Below, piece by piece: positions 23,653 to 31,206 of a stretch of 32,108 nucleotides of DNA (position 1 is the stretch's first letter; the number at the start of each line of letters is the position of its first letter). The DNA comes from an uncultured Slackia sp. (GTDB lineage: Bacteria; Actinomycetota; Coriobacteriia; Coriobacteriales; Eggerthellaceae), in contig USLD01000003.1 of the NCBI GenBank assembly GCA_900555495.1, positions 1-32,108 on the forward strand, in the 5' to 3' direction. The position numbers were made by a program, and so were the translations under genes. Below the pieces are notes generated by a model that saw nothing but the letters and a program-made list of their open reading frames with translations, had not been told where the DNA came from and ran no database searches.

Positions 23653-26190
23653 TTACGCGTAGAGCCCGTTGATGAAGCGCATGACGACCGCGGACGCCTC
23701 GGCGCGGGTGGCGCCGTCGGCCGGGTCGAGCTGGCCGTCGCGGCCGGAGAACAGCCCCTCGGCCACGGCCCACGACATCGCCTGGGAGGCCCAGGGGCTC
23801 GCCTCGGAGCCGTCGGGGAACTCCGACAGGTCGGCGCGGGCGGAGGTGTCCAGGCCCAGGTGCTCGGCGTAGCGCATCAGGAACACGGCCATCTGCTCGC
23901 GGGTCACCGAGTCGTCGCCGCCGAAGGCCGATCCGCCGTAGCCGTCGACCACTCCCGTGGCCTCGCCCCAGGCCGCGGCGCCCTCGAACCACAGGCCCGC
24001 GGCGTCGGCGAAGCCGGCGTCGGGGGCGTCGGGGCAGGACTCGGCGCGGTGCAGCATGGTCACGAACATGGCGCGCGTGGTGGGCTCGTCGCCCGCGAAA
24101 TGCAGCGCGCCGTCGGCCTGCGGGACACCCGTCAGGATGCCGCGGGCGCCGACGAAGTCGACCACGCCCTGCTCGCCGTACCACGTGCCGGCGACGTCGG
24201 GGAACGACGCGGAGGCGTCGACCACCTTGAGCACGGCGCCCTCGGGCAGCTCCGCGGTCAGGCCGTGGGGCGCGCGGGCCGTCTTGGGCAGGACCTCCTC
24301 GGTGCCGTCGGCGTTCACCACCACCAGCACGGCGCCGGCGGACGGGCCGCCCTCGCCCCCGGGGCCGGCGACGGGCACGGTCACCGCCGCGCCCGCGGGG
24401 CAGTCGACCGAGATCTCGGGGGCCGACGCGGAGCCGGAGGGCTCGACCGGGTCCATGGGCAGCGTCACGGCGCCCTCGGCGCCCTCGGGAACGCTCGCCT
24501 CGACCGAGGTCACGTTGCCCTGGGCGTCCTTGGACACGACGGTCGAGGCGCCGTCGGCGGCCTCGGTGGTCACGGTCTGGCTGCCGTCGGGCCTGGTGAC
24601 GGTGGTGACGGTGGAGCCGTCCGGGCGCTGCTCGACGTCGGTGTCGGGGGCCGGCGCGGGAGGCGTCGGCGGGACATACTTGGACCACTGCGCCGTAAAC
24701 TGAACGCCATCTTCAACAGCAGGCTTTTCAGAAGACCCGTAAACCTTCTGGTCGAGGGAGGACATCCACCCTTTGAAAACATATCCCTGCTTGGAAGGAA
24801 CAACGACCTGCGAAAGATCGAATCCTGCCGACGAACCCGCATAATGACCGATCAAAACACCGCCGTCGCCAGGATCCCCATCATAGAAATCCGCCATCTG
24901 AGCGCCCTCGGCCAGATGGTCTTGAGACGGAGCGGGATTAAAGGATCCAGCGGTGATGCTTACCGTGGGATCGGGCGTCTCGGTCCCGCTCTTGGTCAGT
25001 TCGAAAACGCCGTTGAGAACGCCGCCGTTGAATTCAGCCGTTGCAGGAATAGCCCCATCCTGGAACATATCGATAGGGCCATTAAGCACCCCGCCATTCA
25101 CAATAATCTCGCTACGAGTTTTGTACTGGTCGGCGCTCGTCATGGCTTTAATAGAGTCCTCTTCACCCGTAATGACGCCGCCATTTACAACGACTTGACC
25201 GCCGGAATTAAAAATGTACACACCATGACCGGCAGACATATACGTTCCACCGTTAATCGTCGCTCGCGCATCGAACCCAACACCGATAGTCGTGTCGGTC
25301 CAGACGTAACTGCCCTGGTCCCTACCTTCGACAACGAATTCGCAATCATTGAAAACGCCATCAGAGCCAGCAAGCTGCACGACAGGAGAGCCCTCCTTCA
25401 CAAGCGCTGCAACAGAATCGAACACGATAGGGCACCTGTCCATCGTATCAAGATAGAAAATCTGACTATCAGAAACGTAATTTCCGCCCTTGATACGCAT
25501 TTCGATCGTGCTTCCAGGAGGAAGCGTTCCCTTGTTCGTTGTCACGCCGTTGTTCGTCATGACATCCAGCCCATCGAGCTCGAAATAAGACGAGGTCGAC
25601 CCTTCTACGCCCTCGTTAGTAAAACGAAACAGCGTGCCTCTGTCGGTAGAACCCCTGAACTCTCCGCCCTTGATGCGCAGCGAGGCTCCGCACTGAGCCT
25701 CGATCCAGCCGTACGATTTACCGTCCGAGAGAATCATTTTCGAGCCCGGGGCAGAAGCATCGAGCAAAAGCGCGCCTGACGACGTGACATAAAACGGACG
25801 TTTCCCTGTTGCGTCGTTGGTCACGGTGTGCCCCGCGACAACAAGGGAAATCGACTTATCTATCGTCATCAGAGTTCCGTCGGCAATAGTAACGTCTTCC
25901 AGCAGGACGATTTCATCGCCATCTTCAGCAGCCTCAACCGCTTCAGCCAACGTCGCATACGTCGAACCGCCAATCTGAGCGACCGCGGTCGCCTGCTCGG
26001 GCGTGGATTCGCCTTCGGCGCCCTGCTGGCCCTCGCCCGCAACGCCATCCTGCGACGTGCCGTTTTGGGCGCCGCCCTGCACCTGATCGAGCTCTTCTGC
26101 AAACGCGGTCGCTGGCACACCCACCGTCGGGACCAACGCCGCAGAAAGCAGCACCGCCATGCCCCGGTTCATCGTTTTCTTCTGTTCCAT
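23653..26190 (-). CDS. Secreted beta-helix surface protein with three C-terminal SLH domains
   Basis: 845 aa. AAGGGGAAG precedes ATG 26190. Signal peptide 1-31 (RGMAVLLSAALVPTVGVPATAFA-EE). After a Gln/Gly linker, residues about 70-440 form pectate-lyase-like repeats (YATLAEAVEAAEDGDEIVLL, then short GG-turn strands such as INGGTYMSAG, VNGGVITGEE, FNGGVLNGVF). At about 503 the sequence switches to a Thr/Val/Asp/Gly linker (VEQRPDGSTVTTVTRPDGSQ) and a PEISVDCPAG domain, then three SLH domains (663-726, 727-790, 791-845; FPDV...WY, FADA...WF, FPDG...WA). SLH binds pyruvylated secondary wall polymer, anchoring the protein. From about 24670 down to 23653 third codon positions are almost all G/C, clearly unlike the N-terminal part, so the gene looks mosaic. 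Ligand unknown. Confidence 0.9.
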   Translation of the reverse strand: MEQKKTMNRGMAVLLSAALVPTVGVPATAFAEELDQVQGGAQNGTSQDGVAGEGQQGAEGESTPEQATAVAQIGGSTYATLAEAVEAAEDGDEIVLLEDVTIADGTLMTIDKSISLVVAGHTVTNDATGKRPFYVTSSGALLLDASAPGSKMILSDGKSYGWIEAQCGASLRIKGGEFRGSTDRGTLFRFTNEGVEGSTSSYFELDGLDVMTNNGVTTNKGTLPPGSTIEMRIKGGNYVSDSQIFYLDTMDRCPIVFDSVAALVKEGSPVVQLAGSDGVFNDCEFVVEGRDQGSYVWTDTTIGVGFDARATINGGTYMSAGHGVYIFNSGGQVVVNGGVITGEEDSIKAMTSADQYKTRSEIIVNGGVLNGPIDMFQDGAIPATAEFNGGVLNGVFELTKSGTETPDPTVSITAGSFNPAPSQDHLAEGAQMADFYDGDPGDGGVLIGHYAGSSAGFDLSQVVVPSKQGYVFKGWMSSLDQKVYGSSEKPAVEDGVQFTAQWSKYVPPTPPAPAPDTDVEQRPDGSTVTTVTRPDGSQTVTTEAADGASTVVSKDAQGNVTSVEASVPEGAEGAVTLPMDPVEPSGSASAPEISVDCPAGAAVTVPVAGPGGEGGPSAGAVLVVVNADGTEEVLPKTARAPHGLTAELPEGAVLKVVDASASFPDVAGTWYGEQGVVDFVGARGILTGVPQADGALHFAGDEPTTRAMFVTMLHRAESCPDAPDAGFADAAGLWFEGAAAWGEATGVVDGYGGSAFGGDDSVTREQMAVFLMRYAEHLGLDTSARADLSEFPDGSEASPWASQAMSWAVAEGLFSGRDGQLDPADGATRAEASAVVMRFINGLYA

Positions 26191-26384
26191 GTCCGCTTCC
26201 CCTTATCGTCGTGGCCCGGCATAGCGCCTCTTGCGGAATCGCCCCATGCCCTAAGCCGCGAATTGACATATAGAAAAAATATACAGACAGAATGTCTCAC
26301 GCACAAGTAACCCTCGTGAAACTCCTTCGCCGTTCGCCGAAAAGAGAGCGGCAACAGGGGAGCATCGTCGAAACTGAGCCGAAC

Positions 26385-26422
26385 ATAAAACAGCCGCATC
26401 GGGGAGGGGGGTCCGATGCGGC
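26385..26422 (-). terminator. Terminator downstream of the FAD reductase gene
   Basis: GCCGCATCGG (26393-26402) pairs perfectly with CCGATGCGGC (26413-26422), followed leftward by TGTTTTATG. Confidence 0.72.
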
Positions 26423-26448
26423 GTTGACGAGAATATCAATAAAAGAAT

Positions 26449-26510
26449 GCGAAGCGGCCCGCCGCACACCCGTCGAGGGGGGTTATGAAGGCGGCAGAAA
26501 GCCGCTTCGC
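26449..26510. repeat. Inverted repeat in the 3' region of the FAD reductase gene
   Basis: GCGAAGCGGC (26449-26458) and GCCGCTTCGC (26501-26510) are perfect reverse complements around a 42-bp loop, 18 bases after the stop. Likely a 3'-UTR fold in tandem with the terminator at 26385-26422. Confidence 0.6.
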
Positions 26511-26528
26511 AAAGCCATCTAGCGAACG

Positions 26529-28142
26529 CTATTTCGCAGCGAGCGCTCGTCCAACGACGTAACCCTGGGTGTGGCAACGGCCGAGGGAGAGACCGGGAAG
26601 ATCCATGGGATAATCGGGACTGCCGAAGAAGTTGCCTGCGCAGTTGCCGATGGCGTACAGGCCCTCGATCGGATTGCCTTCAGCATCGAGAACGTTCATC
26701 TCGCCGTTCACGTTCACGCCATGCACAATAGCAGACAGACGGATGTGGCGGTGAATGCCATAAAACGGAGGCTGCACGATGGGCTTAAGCCATTTGGCCT
26801 CTTTGCCCATATCGGAATCGACGCCGGATTCAACAAGCTGGTTATAGCGCTCAACCGTTGCAGCGAAAGCATCGACGTCGGTCAAACCCAACTTTTCGCC
26901 CAACTCCTCGATCGAATCGGCAGCAAACGTGTTGACCAGGTCTTCGTAAACGCCCTGCTTCTCGCCCGTTTCCTCAGGCATATAGGCTTTCATGGCCTCG
27001 GGGTCGTAAAGCTTGCCCGGCCAATCGGCGCAATCGGTCATGTAATTGCTGTCGAACACCTGCGTATACCAGCCGTTATCCTCGGCGCCAGTCAGGAAGT
27101 TGCCCATGTACGCCATGGCAGAGCGGGCCTCGTTGCAGAAACGAGTACCGTCGTTTTTCACGCACAAGAACGGCATGTCGGCCATAGAGCCGGGGCCTGC
27201 ATCGAAATCGTGCTGGACCTTCGCACCGCACACAGGCTCCATGCGAGCACCCGCCCAAACCATCATCTTATGGCCATCGCCGGTCTTGTTGTTCTGCTTG
27301 CGGTCGATATTGGCCATATCGGGATTGTAGTAGGCCATCATCTCATCGTCGTTGGTGTAATCACCGGTCGCAACGACGACACCCTTCGCTCCGTTGAACT
27401 GGACGTATTGATTGTCCATTTCGCAGATGACGCCGACGACTTTTCCGGAATCATCTTTGGCGAGCTGCTCGGCGCGACAAGAATAGAAAATTTCAAGTCC
27501 GTCTTTGCCGTCGAAGTAGTCACACAGATCACGCATGCCGCTGCCGGTGTTGTACGGCTTCGGGCCGTAGTCGAACGCGAAGTACGTGATGGGCTGACCG
27601 TCGATCGTCTTGATGGGCGTGGTCCACTTCGCCGTCGTATCCTGAATCTGGCAACCGGCTTCCTCGGACTTATTCCAAAGCCACTTCAGAGCTTCACCCG
27701 AATTCTCAGCCCATAGGTTCACCTGATCGCGATGGGAGCGCCACGCGCTTTGCTCGGTAATCCAGGAAACTACGGCTGCACGACCCGCTTCGTCGGTCTG
27801 GTCGGCGAGCAGCGAATCGCACGTATTGCCCTGGGAAATGGCCTGACTCTCCTTCTGAACGAGGGCGACTTTGGCACCCTGCTCGGCAGCAGCCAACGCG
27901 CACGGCACACCGGCTGCGCCCGCTCCCACGACAACGATGTCGAATTCCTTCGTTTCAGCGATATCGGAAATCACCTCAGGCTGCTGGAAAAAGCTCGGCA
28001 GCCCGTTGTCGGCGACGTCCTTAGCGCCCGATTCGGCGCCCTTGCCGCCCTTGGGCGCACATCCCGCAAGCATACCCGCGCCAGCTGCGCCGACAGCGGC
28101 AACGCCACCGAACTTGAAAAGATCACGACGCGTCAGTTCCAT
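26529..28142 (-). CDS. Tat-exported FAD-dependent reductase (fumarate reductase flavoprotein-like)
   Basis: 537 aa from ATG 28140-28142, supported by AAGGAG just upstream. Tat signal RRDLFKFGG (5-13), followed by LAGC (25-28), a lipobox, so likely a membrane-tethered exported lipoprotein. FAD-binding DIVVVGAGAAGVPCALAAAEQGAKVALV splits over 68-95; GVVVATGDYTNDDEMMAYY (254-272); DGTRFCNEARSAM (331-343) is the GxRFxNE capping motif; C-terminal GLYAIGNCAGNFFG and YPMDLPGLSLGRCHTQGYVVGR (511-532). No FMN-binding domain or CxxCH haem site, so electrons must come from a separate partner. The HHTMGG-type active-site segment of true fumarate reductases is replaced by GIHRHIRLSAIVHG (462-475), arguing for a different acceptor. 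Divergent from a LuxR membrane regulator. Confidence 0.9.
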   Translation of the reverse strand: MELTRRDLFKFGGVAAVGAAGAGMLAGCAPKGGKGAESGAKDVADNGLPSFFQQPEVISDIAETKEFDIVVVGAGAAGVPCALAAAEQGAKVALVQKESQAISQGNTCDSLLADQTDEAGRAAVVSWITEQSAWRSHRDQVNLWAENSGEALKWLWNKSEEAGCQIQDTTAKWTTPIKTIDGQPITYFAFDYGPKPYNTGSGMRDLCDYFDGKDGLEIFYSCRAEQLAKDDSGKVVGVICEMDNQYVQFNGAKGVVVATGDYTNDDEMMAYYNPDMANIDRKQNNKTGDGHKMMVWAGARMEPVCGAKVQHDFDAGPGSMADMPFLCVKNDGTRFCNEARSAMAYMGNFLTGAEDNGWYTQVFDSNYMTDCADWPGKLYDPEAMKAYMPEETGEKQGVYEDLVNTFAADSIEELGEKLGLTDVDAFAATVERYNQLVESGVDSDMGKEAKWLKPIVQPPFYGIHRHIRLSAIVHGVNVNGEMNVLDAEGNPIEGLYAIGNCAGNFFGSPDYPMDLPGLSLGRCHTQGYVVGRALAAK

Positions 28143-28277
28143 AATGTCTCCTTTTCTCTTCCCTCCCGTCGACGATCCCGCCGCCATGCGGACCCGCGGC
28201 TCGCCGCTCTGTGCCCGAAACGATATGCCGCTTATGGCTGCGTGCCATCGACCAGACGTGAAAACAGAGGCCTATTC

Positions 28278-28301
28278 GTATAACCCCCCTTGTATAACCC
28301 C
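28278..28301. promoter_or_regulatory. Direct repeat GTATAACCCC x2 in the divergent reductase/regulator region
   Basis: Two identical 10-bp copies at 28278-28287 and 28292-28301, 14 bp apart. They lie between the FAD reductase start (28142) and the LuxR gene promoter. Candidate operator for the LuxR-family protein encoded at 28475; the reductase promoter itself (TTATAC boxes on the minus strand) may overlap the repeats. Confidence 0.5.
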
Positions 28302-28349
28302 TTTCATTCATCAGGTATTTCTCAGATATCGAGACTTGCAGGACGAACG

Positions 28350-28379
28350 TTTACGGGACAAGCGTCGCTTCGGTACAAT
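28350..28379 (+). promoter_or_regulatory. Promoter of the LuxR-type regulator gene
   Basis: TTTACG (28350-28355) and TACAAT (28374-28379) with an 18-bp spacer; predicted start near 28386, leaving about a 90-nt leader. Confidence 0.6.
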
Positions 28380-28474
28380 AATTTCAGCTTTGCAAGAAAA
28401 AGTAAATCGCCGCGCACCGCGCAAGGACGCGGCCGACGGAGAACACAGCCGGCCCTCGATAGCACGGAGAACTC

Positions 28475-29938
28475 ATGACCGCAACCCCCCGCAGCGCCGA
28501 AGACGACGCACGATCCACTTTGCTTTTTGGATTCCTTCCCGTCGTGCCTTTGGCCTTTCTCGGACTCGGCCTCTATCGCGCATGGATAGAGATAACCTTC
28601 GTCGGCTCTTTTGCGGGACTCCCCTTTCAAACAGGCCCCATCGGAAACATGGCATTCGGGGCGCGCGACCTCTTCGACGGATCGATGGCCATCGTCTCCC
28701 TTCTTTGCGCACTTGGAGCGCAAAGAATCGGACCGTTCTTCAACAAGAAGCCCGTCTCTGTTGCATGCGGAACCCTGCTCGTCCTCTCGACCGTGCTGGC
28801 ATTCTGCACCGCTCTGTTTCCTGAATCGACCGCAGCACTCGGAGCACCAGCCGCCATCACGGGAGGCGTCGGTATAGCACTGCTCATCTTGCTTTGGAGC
28901 GAACTATACGGATGCCTCAACCCCCTGCGCGTGGCGACCTATTATTCGCTTTCGATCGTGGCGGGCGGCCTGACAATCTACGTCTGGCGCGGCTTCATGT
29001 TCCCCTGGCTTTTTGTCATGACGGCCATCCTGCCGCTCGCCTCCCTTTTGTGCGTACACGAAGGATTCAGGAAGATACCCCAAGCAGAACTCCCCCACGC
29101 GGCGCCCACCAAGCTGTCCGTTCCCTGGAAGGCCGTCTTTCTCATGGCCACGTATGCTTTCGCCTACGGTCTGCTCGAAAGCGTTTCCTATTCGGGATGG
29201 TTCGGCCCGCATTCCGCCCCAGGAGCGATTCTGACAGGAGCCGTCATATTCTTCGCCGCCGCAGCCCAGGGGAAACGGTTCGATTTCGGGGTCATCTATC
29301 GCGTGGCGCTACCGCTCACGGTAGCGGCGCTACTGCTCATCCCCGCGCTCAACGTGTTCGGCAGCGGAGTGGGAAGCTTCTGTGTAGCAGCGGGGTATAC
29401 CGCGCAATCGGTTCTCATTATGGTAATCATCGCGAATCTTTGCTATCGCTACGGGGCATCGGCCATTTGGCTATTCGGAATAGAACGCGGCGTACGACAA
29501 ATAGCCATGATGGCAGGACGAGGCGTCAGCGATCAAGCCCATCTACTGGGAGACAACGGAGAAATCCTGCTTGCTGCGCTCTGTGTGATAGCCATCGTGG
29601 CCGCAACCATGATTTTCATGTCCGAAGGACTTTCCAGCACTTGGGGTGCCGCCATGGAAAAACACGACGCAAACGGCGCGACGACGCCCGCCGAACGCAA
29701 AAACGAGCTTTCCAGCCGCGTGGCCGAAATCGCCCGCGCCTGCAAGCTTTCTGCGCGTGAGGAAGAGGTGCTTTTCCTTCTCGCCCAACGCAAGACGGTT
29801 GGCATCATAGAACGGGAGCTGTTCATCGCGAACGGAACCGCGAAAGCGCATGTCCGCCACATCTACCAAAAACTCGACATACATACGCGACAAGAGCTTT
29901 TCGACATGCTTGGCGTTCCTGAAGAAAAAGACGAATAA
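28475..29938 (+). CDS. Membrane-bound LuxR-type transcriptional regulator (12-TM sensor plus HTH)
   Basis: 487 aa. CGGAGA lies before ATG 28475. Residues about 15-395 are a multi-span membrane domain with about 12 hydrophobic segments, MFS-like in spacing (for example LLFGFLPVVPLAFLGLGLY, VGIALLILLWSELYG, ILLAALCVIAIVAATMIF). Residues 425-481 are a LuxR-type helix-turn-helix: LSAREEEVLFLLAQRKTVG, then ELFIANGTAKAHVRHIYQKL. No kinase, receiver or autoinducer domain. This architecture is widespread in Eggerthellaceae next to Tat-exported or molybdenum/FAD reductases and is thought to sense the substrate at the membrane and switch on the neighbour. The divergent FAD reductase is the probable target. 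Confidence 0.9.
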   Translation: MTATPRSAEDDARSTLLFGFLPVVPLAFLGLGLYRAWIEITFVGSFAGLPFQTGPIGNMAFGARDLFDGSMAIVSLLCALGAQRIGPFFNKKPVSVACGTLLVLSTVLAFCTALFPESTAALGAPAAITGGVGIALLILLWSELYGCLNPLRVATYYSLSIVAGGLTIYVWRGFMFPWLFVMTAILPLASLLCVHEGFRKIPQAELPHAAPTKLSVPWKAVFLMATYAFAYGLLESVSYSGWFGPHSAPGAILTGAVIFFAAAAQGKRFDFGVIYRVALPLTVAALLLIPALNVFGSGVGSFCVAAGYTAQSVLIMVIIANLCYRYGASAIWLFGIERGVRQIAMMAGRGVSDQAHLLGDNGEILLAALCVIAIVAATMIFMSEGLSSTWGAAMEKHDANGATTPAERKNELSSRVAEIARACKLSAREEEVLFLLAQRKTVGIIERELFIANGTAKAHVRHIYQKLDIHTRQELFDMLGVPEEKDE

Positions 29939-29962
29939 AACGGGCGCTGATAATCAGCGCCC
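29935..29962 (-). terminator. Terminator of the TSCPD gene
   Basis: GGGCGCTGA-TAA-TCAGCGCCC is a perfect 9-bp hairpin; read leftward it runs into GTTTTATTC. It lies 15 bases after the leftward stop and also abuts the end of the LuxR gene, but lacks a T tract on the plus strand. Confidence 0.82.
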
Positions 29963-29977
29963 CAGGAATCGCTTCGT

Positions 29978-30244
29978 CTAATTGTCGGCAGAACCCTTCT
30001 GGTCCTCGATCGCCAGCTTGAGAGCCTGAGCCAGCTGGTCGGGGCAACTGGTCGCGCGCGGACCGCAAGTGGTTCCTTCGAGCAACTCGGCCACGCGATC
30101 GGCAGGCATGCCTTCCACAAGCTTGCCGATGCCCTTGAGGTTGCCGTTGCAGCCCCCTTCGAAACTCACATCGCGCACCGTTCCATCGACGACATCGAAC
30201 TGAATGGAACGGGAACACGTTCCACGCGTCTTATACGAATACAT
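29978..30244 (-). CDS. TSCPD-domain protein (TIGR03905-like)
   Basis: 88 aa; ATG 30242-30244 has AGGGAG four bases upstream. The single domain shows the family name motif as TSCPDQLAQAL (66-76), preceded by GGCNGNLKGI (30-39) and TTCGPRATS (58-66). Four cysteines (10, 32, 60, 67) could bind a metal. TSCPD domains also occur at the C-terminus of some adenosylcobalamin ribonucleotide reductases and as standalone small proteins of unknown role. The nuclease gene lies 160 bp upstream on the same strand and may share a transcript. Confidence 0.87.
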   Translation of the reverse strand: MYSYKTRGTCSRSIQFDVVDGTVRDVSFEGGCNGNLKGIGKLVEGMPADRVAELLEGTTCGPRATSCPDQLAQALKLAIEDQKGSADN

Positions 30245-30403
30245 GGTTCTCCCTTCGCTTCGCCGGCATACCGGCATTTTTCCTTCAAGCATCGACACAT
30301 CGTGGACGCCGATGACGAAACGTGCCAGGCAGCCTCCTCGACGCGGCAAACAGGCGTCGATGCGGAATTCGCAACACGCCGCAAAAGCACCCGTCGCCGC
30401 ACC

Positions 30404-31090
30404 CTACACGCTATACGACCAGTCGGCCCCTTCGGCCCACAGCCCGCGTTCGCTATGGTACGCATCCAGCTGCAGCGCCCTGAAAATGTTGAAATACGCG
30501 TCGTCAGGCTTGAATTTATGAGCCATCGCATAGCCGTCGGTCAACATTCGGCCATTGAGCATCTTCGCCTTGATTTCGCTTACGTCGGTGAAGCTGTTCG
30601 GCTTCGCGCTCCAAACGAACCTCAGCAGGTTGCCGTCCTTGTCCGCGTTCGACGTGTCTTTCTGCAGATACACCGTATCGCCTACATGCACGATAGCCGC
30701 CAGGTGGCTGGCCGCACGTTCGCCTTCCGGCGTGTTCTTCTTCTCGTCGACATTCGACGATTCAGGCGTGTTGACGCCCGTCAGACGCACCGTATGACGG
30801 GTGCCGCCCATCTCTACGCAAATAGTATCGCCATCGACGATTTCGACCACCTGCGCTTCCTCGAGCGCGGTTGGAACCGTATGCCGCAAGCCCACCGACG
30901 CCACCTGATCGCCCGGCGCAAGCGCGGCGACGGCCTGCCGATTGGCAAGGTGGTTGGCCGAAAGCACCTGGTCGGTCAGAACCTCGGATGGAATGAACGC
31001 CTTTCCGCTGGCGAAAGACAGCACGACGCCGACCACCAGCACTACTGCGGCGGCCATGGACTTCTGCTGTGTAGGAGTCAATCGCGACAT
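30404..31090 (-). CDS. SNase-like (thermonuclease-family) membrane-anchored protein
   Basis: 228 aa from ATG 31088-31090; the open frame continues upstream but the TATAAT box lies only six bases before this ATG, so it is probably leaderless. A signal anchor occupies residues 11-29 (SMAAAVVLVVGVVLSFASG). The SNase fold shows VEIVDGDTICV (82-92; Ca-binding D86/D88) and VRLTGVNTPES (101-111), with R102 and E110 matching catalytic R35 and E43 of staphylococcal nuclease. In the third catalytic segment, DKDGNLLRFVW (150-160), the family DRYGR Arg (R87) is replaced by N154. It may be weakly active or non-catalytic. Likely faces outside, attached to the membrane. Divergent from a secreted repeat protein. 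Confidence 0.85.
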   Translation of the reverse strand: MSRLTPTQQKSMAAAVVLVVGVVLSFASGKAFIPSEVLTDQVLSANHLANRQAVAALAPGDQVASVGLRHTVPTALEEAQVVEIVDGDTICVEMGGTRHTVRLTGVNTPESSNVDEKKNTPEGERAASHLAAIVHVGDTVYLQKDTSNADKDGNLLRFVWSAKPNSFTDVSEIKAKMLNGRMLTDGYAMAHKFKPDDAYFNIFRALQLDAYHSERGLWAEGADWSYSV

Positions 31091-31096
31091 GCCTGG

Positions 31097-31104
31097 ATTA
31101 TAAT
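31097..31104. promoter_or_regulatory. Symmetric -10 box ATTATAAT, bidirectional promoter candidate
   Basis: The 8-bp palindrome gives TATAAT on both strands: minus 31102-31097 (start expected at 31090, the A of the nuclease ATG, hence leaderless) and plus 31099-31104 (start near 31111, for the gene at 31207). No clear -35 on either side. Confidence 0.55.
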
Positions 31105-31206
31105 CGGCGAGGCGTGCGCCCGGCCCCAGGCGCCCAAACCGCACGCCAATGCCATATTGCCCAGCACGAACGACAGCGGCGAAAATCGACGACGAAGGAG
31201 AAACGC

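Larger units (their letters stand above)
26191..26528. other. Intergenic region with terminator hairpins, no gene
   Basis: Upstream of the SLH gene an A/T-rich stretch (26255-26285) contains AGACA-GAA-TGTCT and a TATATTTTTTCTATATG segment on the minus strand, a plausible promoter region without clear -35/-10 spacing. On the plus strand TTGACA occurs at about 26262 with no suitable -10. The remainder is hairpins for the FAD reductase gene. Confidence 0.5.

Noticed and set aside
26262..26290. Rightward promoter TTGACA at about 26262
   Set aside because: No -10 at acceptable spacing and no rightward gene downstream.
30261..30280. Short hairpin GCCGG-CATA-CCGGC followed by T5 on the plus strand
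   Set aside because: Only a 5-bp stem and no rightward gene ends near it; probably chance.
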